DNA of 64,000 nucleotides from VXYL01 sp965200375. GTDB taxonomy: Bacteria > Pseudomonadota > Gammaproteobacteria > Pseudomonadales > Azotimanducaceae. A model generated the notes under the pieces. It was not told the DNA's origin and did no database searches. It saw only the letters and a program-made list of their open reading frames with translations. Shown piece by piece: positions 62,374 to 64,000 of the stretch. The DNA is taken from the NCBI GenBank assembly GCA_965200375.1, contig OZ241353.1:3410001-3474000 (forward strand), in the 5' to 3' direction. The position numbers and the translations under genes are program-made. Position 1 is the first letter of the stretch. Every line of letters begins with the position of its first letter.

Positions 62374-62847
62374 TCAGCCGTCCTCCCCCTTGTTGCGGAA
62401 GAAGGCCGCTCCGAGCAGGCCGCCGGCGGTGGCGAAGACGCTGTAGAGCACGATCGCCCGAACGACGGTGAAGACCGCCGTCGTCAGCGTCATCGGACCT
62501 AGGCCCACGAGGTCTAGCAGGAACTCCGGGACTTGGATGTCCTCGTTCATGTTCGCCAATGGGTCGGGTGCATCGCCCACGCCAAGGCCGAGCAGCTGGA
62601 GGGCCACGGCAACCACGCCGCTGACGACGCCGCCGAAGACGCCGGCCAGGAGTCCCGTCACCGCGCCTTCGGCGTAGGCGTTGTCGACCGGCGCCCTGCC
62701 CTTGAAGAACAGGTAGCTCGCCAGCACGCCGCCGCCGACGTAGAGGGCGCAGCAGGCCAGGTTCGCAAACTCGACGAAGGGCACGTTGGCGAGGACCCCG
62801 AACACCGGGCCGGCGATCAGGGCGGCTTGAAGCTTGGCATTGTCCAT
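62374..62847 (-). CDS. Small multi-pass membrane protein
   Basis: This 157-residue protein has four or so hydrophobic segments (ALIAGPVFGVLANVPF, ALYVGGGVLASYLFF, GLLAGVFGGVVSGVVAVALQ, IVLYSVFATAGGLLGAAFF) with many Gly residues. No family is recognised. A soluble loop near residues 95-115 is acidic. ATG 62847 follows AAGGAG. It shares a strand with xthA. Confidence 0.75.
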   Translation of the reverse strand: MDNAKLQAALIAGPVFGVLANVPFVEFANLACCALYVGGGVLASYLFFKGRAPVDNAYAEGAVTGLLAGVFGGVVSGVVAVALQLLGLGVGDAPDPLANMNEDIQVPEFLLDLVGLGPMTLTTAVFTVVRAIVLYSVFATAGGLLGAAFFRNKGEDG

Positions 62848-62953
62848 GCGCGGGTCTCTCCTTGGTTTCTTTTTTTGGTGCTCTAGTATTCCGTCAACTT
62901 TGAAGTAGTGGGTTACTATGTTTCTGTTGCTGGAACTCGTCACGGAGGACGGG

Positions 62954-63415
62954 ATGCACAAGAGGCATGTGTTGAAGCTGTTGGCGGAGGAGCGGGAAGA
63001 GCTGGAGGGGGTGGCGAAGGGAAGGAGAGGCAATCGGAGAGTGGCGCGTTGGAAGATGGAACGCGCCCGGGCGCTGCTGCTGTGTGACCAAGGGGCCTCC
63101 GGTTCGGGATGGACCGACAAGGAGTGCGCGGAGGCGGTGGGCGCGAGCGAGAACACGATCGCCCGGTGGCGTCGGACGGCGGTGGAGGACGGGCCGCTGG
63201 CGGTGCTGCGGCGCAAGCGGCCGCCGACGCCGCCGAGGGCGCGGGCGCTGGACGGCGAAGGCGAGGCGCGGCTGGCGCAGCTGGCGTGCTCGCAAGCGCC
63301 GGACGGCCGGTCGCGCTGGACCCTGCGGCTGCTGGCGGAGCGTCTGGTGGAGTTGGATGTGGTGGAGTCGATCAGCCACGAGACGGTGCGGCAGACGCTA
63401 AAAAAAACGACTTGA
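62954..63415 (+). CDS. IS630-family transposase, N-terminal frame (orfA)
   Basis: The 153-residue frame is the DNA-binding half with a helix-turn-helix (WTDKECAEAVGASENTIARW) and a second DNA-binding region (RWTLRLLAERLVELDVVESI). ATG 62954 follows GGAGG. It ends shortly after a run of 8 A (63400-63407), where a -1 frameshift would join it to the catalytic frame. Confidence 0.9.
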   Translation: MHKRHVLKLLAEEREELEGVAKGRRGNRRVARWKMERARALLLCDQGASGSGWTDKECAEAVGASENTIARWRRTAVEDGPLAVLRRKRPPTPPRARALDGEGEARLAQLACSQAPDGRSRWTLRLLAERLVELDVVESISHETVRQTLKKTT

Positions 63416-64000
63416 AGCCGTGGCGCCGGGCGATGTGGTGCATTCCTCCGAAAGGCGACGGGCGGTTCGTGGCGCGGATGGAGGAGGTTCTGGAGGTGTA
63501 CGGGCGGCCCCGGGATCCGAAGCGTCCGGTGGTGTGCATGGACGAGCAGCCGAAGCAGCTGATCTCCGAAACGCGGGCGCCGGTCCCGATGTCTCCCGGC
63601 GCCGTGGAGCGCGTGGACCACGAGTACGTGCGCGAGGGCGTCTGCGTGGCGTGGATGTTCGTCGAGCCGCTCGGCGCGTGGCGCGGCGTGCGGGTGACCG
63701 AGCGGCGGACGGCGGCCGACTGGGCCGCGCGGATGCGGTGGCTGGTCGACCATCCGCGCTTCGCCGGCGCCGAGCGGATCACGCTGGTGTGCGACAACCT
63801 GAACACCCACGACATCGGCTCCCTGTACGACGCGTTCCCTCCCGACGAGGCGAGACGCATCGCGCGGCGGCTGGACCTGGTCTTCACCCCGGCGCACGGC
63901 AGCTGGCTGAACATGGCCGAGCCGGAACTGAGCGTCCTGACACGCCAGGCCCTCGGCGACCGCATCGCCAGCACGGAGGAGGTTCGGGTCCGAGCGCACG
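63406..64000 (+). CDS. IS630-family transposase, catalytic frame (orfB, partial)
   Basis: After a -1 shift at AAAAAAAA the frame continues NDLKPWRRAMWCIPPKGDGR and includes PVVCMDEQPKQL, ITLVCDNLNTH and GSWLNMAEPELS, giving the complete DDE triad. The frame is open to the window edge, so the element could be active. The C-terminal end is not seen. Confidence 0.9.

Larger units (their letters stand above)
62886..64000 (+). mobile_element. IS630-family insertion sequence (right end beyond the window)
   Basis: The left end lies at or near CTCTA|GTATTCCG (62881-62893), compatible with the TA target used by IS630 elements. Two overlapping frames encode the transposase. The right end lies outside the window, so length and terminal repeats cannot be fixed. 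Base composition is similar to the host. Confidence 0.85.

Overview
The window looks like a contiguous chromosomal piece of a high-GC proteobacterium, most likely a gammaproteobacterium (perhaps a beta-/gamma-boundary lineage) not close to a model species. This is inferred from gene content and order: rpoE-rseA-rseB-rseC, lepA-rnc-era-recO, map-glnD-dapE, pyrH-frr, rpsB-tsf, plsB, rsmJ, and the type II secretion genes gspC/D/N. Start codons are often GTG or TTG, and several genes overlap by four bases (translational coupling). No taxonomic marker long enough for certainty is present.

Left region (1-14.2 kb, catabolic/accessory): an ABC exporter whose permease is fused to an M1-peptidase-like domain, a tRNA-Glu gene with its promoter, glutaryl-CoA dehydrogenase plus a second acyl-CoA dehydrogenase, a TonB-dependent receptor, a phosphotriesterase-family hydrolase, an alpha/beta-hydrolase, a thiolase-like protein and an enoyl-CoA hydratase-fold protein. 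Together they suggest uptake and acyl-CoA-dependent breakdown of an unidentified organic substrate.

Middle region (14.2-43 kb, mostly core): a tRNA-Ile(CAT) gene split by a group I intron, frr and pyrH; the sigma-E operon; lepA, rnc, era, recO, relA, adk; a basic coiled-coil protein; moeA, tsaB, rsmJ; then on the minus strand map, glnD, a 35-codon remnant of dapC, dapE, gspN, gspC, gspD and plsB. Next come a CaiB-type CoA-transferase and two small unknown genes.

Right region (43-64 kb, accessory around rpsB-tsf): a lipoprotein amidohydrolase; a 1757-residue protein that appears to join an exonuclease, RecQ, a UvrD-like helicase and a HIRAN-like tail; rpsB (with a structured leader) and tsf; a type II restriction-modification pair; a PQQ alcohol dehydrogenase with a periplasmic binding protein; a locally duplicated segment holding a RiPP-precursor-like small gene and a 14-G tract; a degenerate S9 peptidase; a cytochrome c with a CxxxCH site; a DUF4143 ATPase; exonuclease III; and an IS630-family insertion sequence with a frameshift site, cut by the window end.

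A dispersed element of about 165 bp bounded by CTAG, with imperfect terminal inverted repeats, occurs in two clear full copies and two diverged copies. One copy supplies the first base of the recO start codon. I judge the most unusual items to be the intron-split tRNA, the giant helicase fusion next to a restriction system, the CTAG element family, and the dapC mini-gene.
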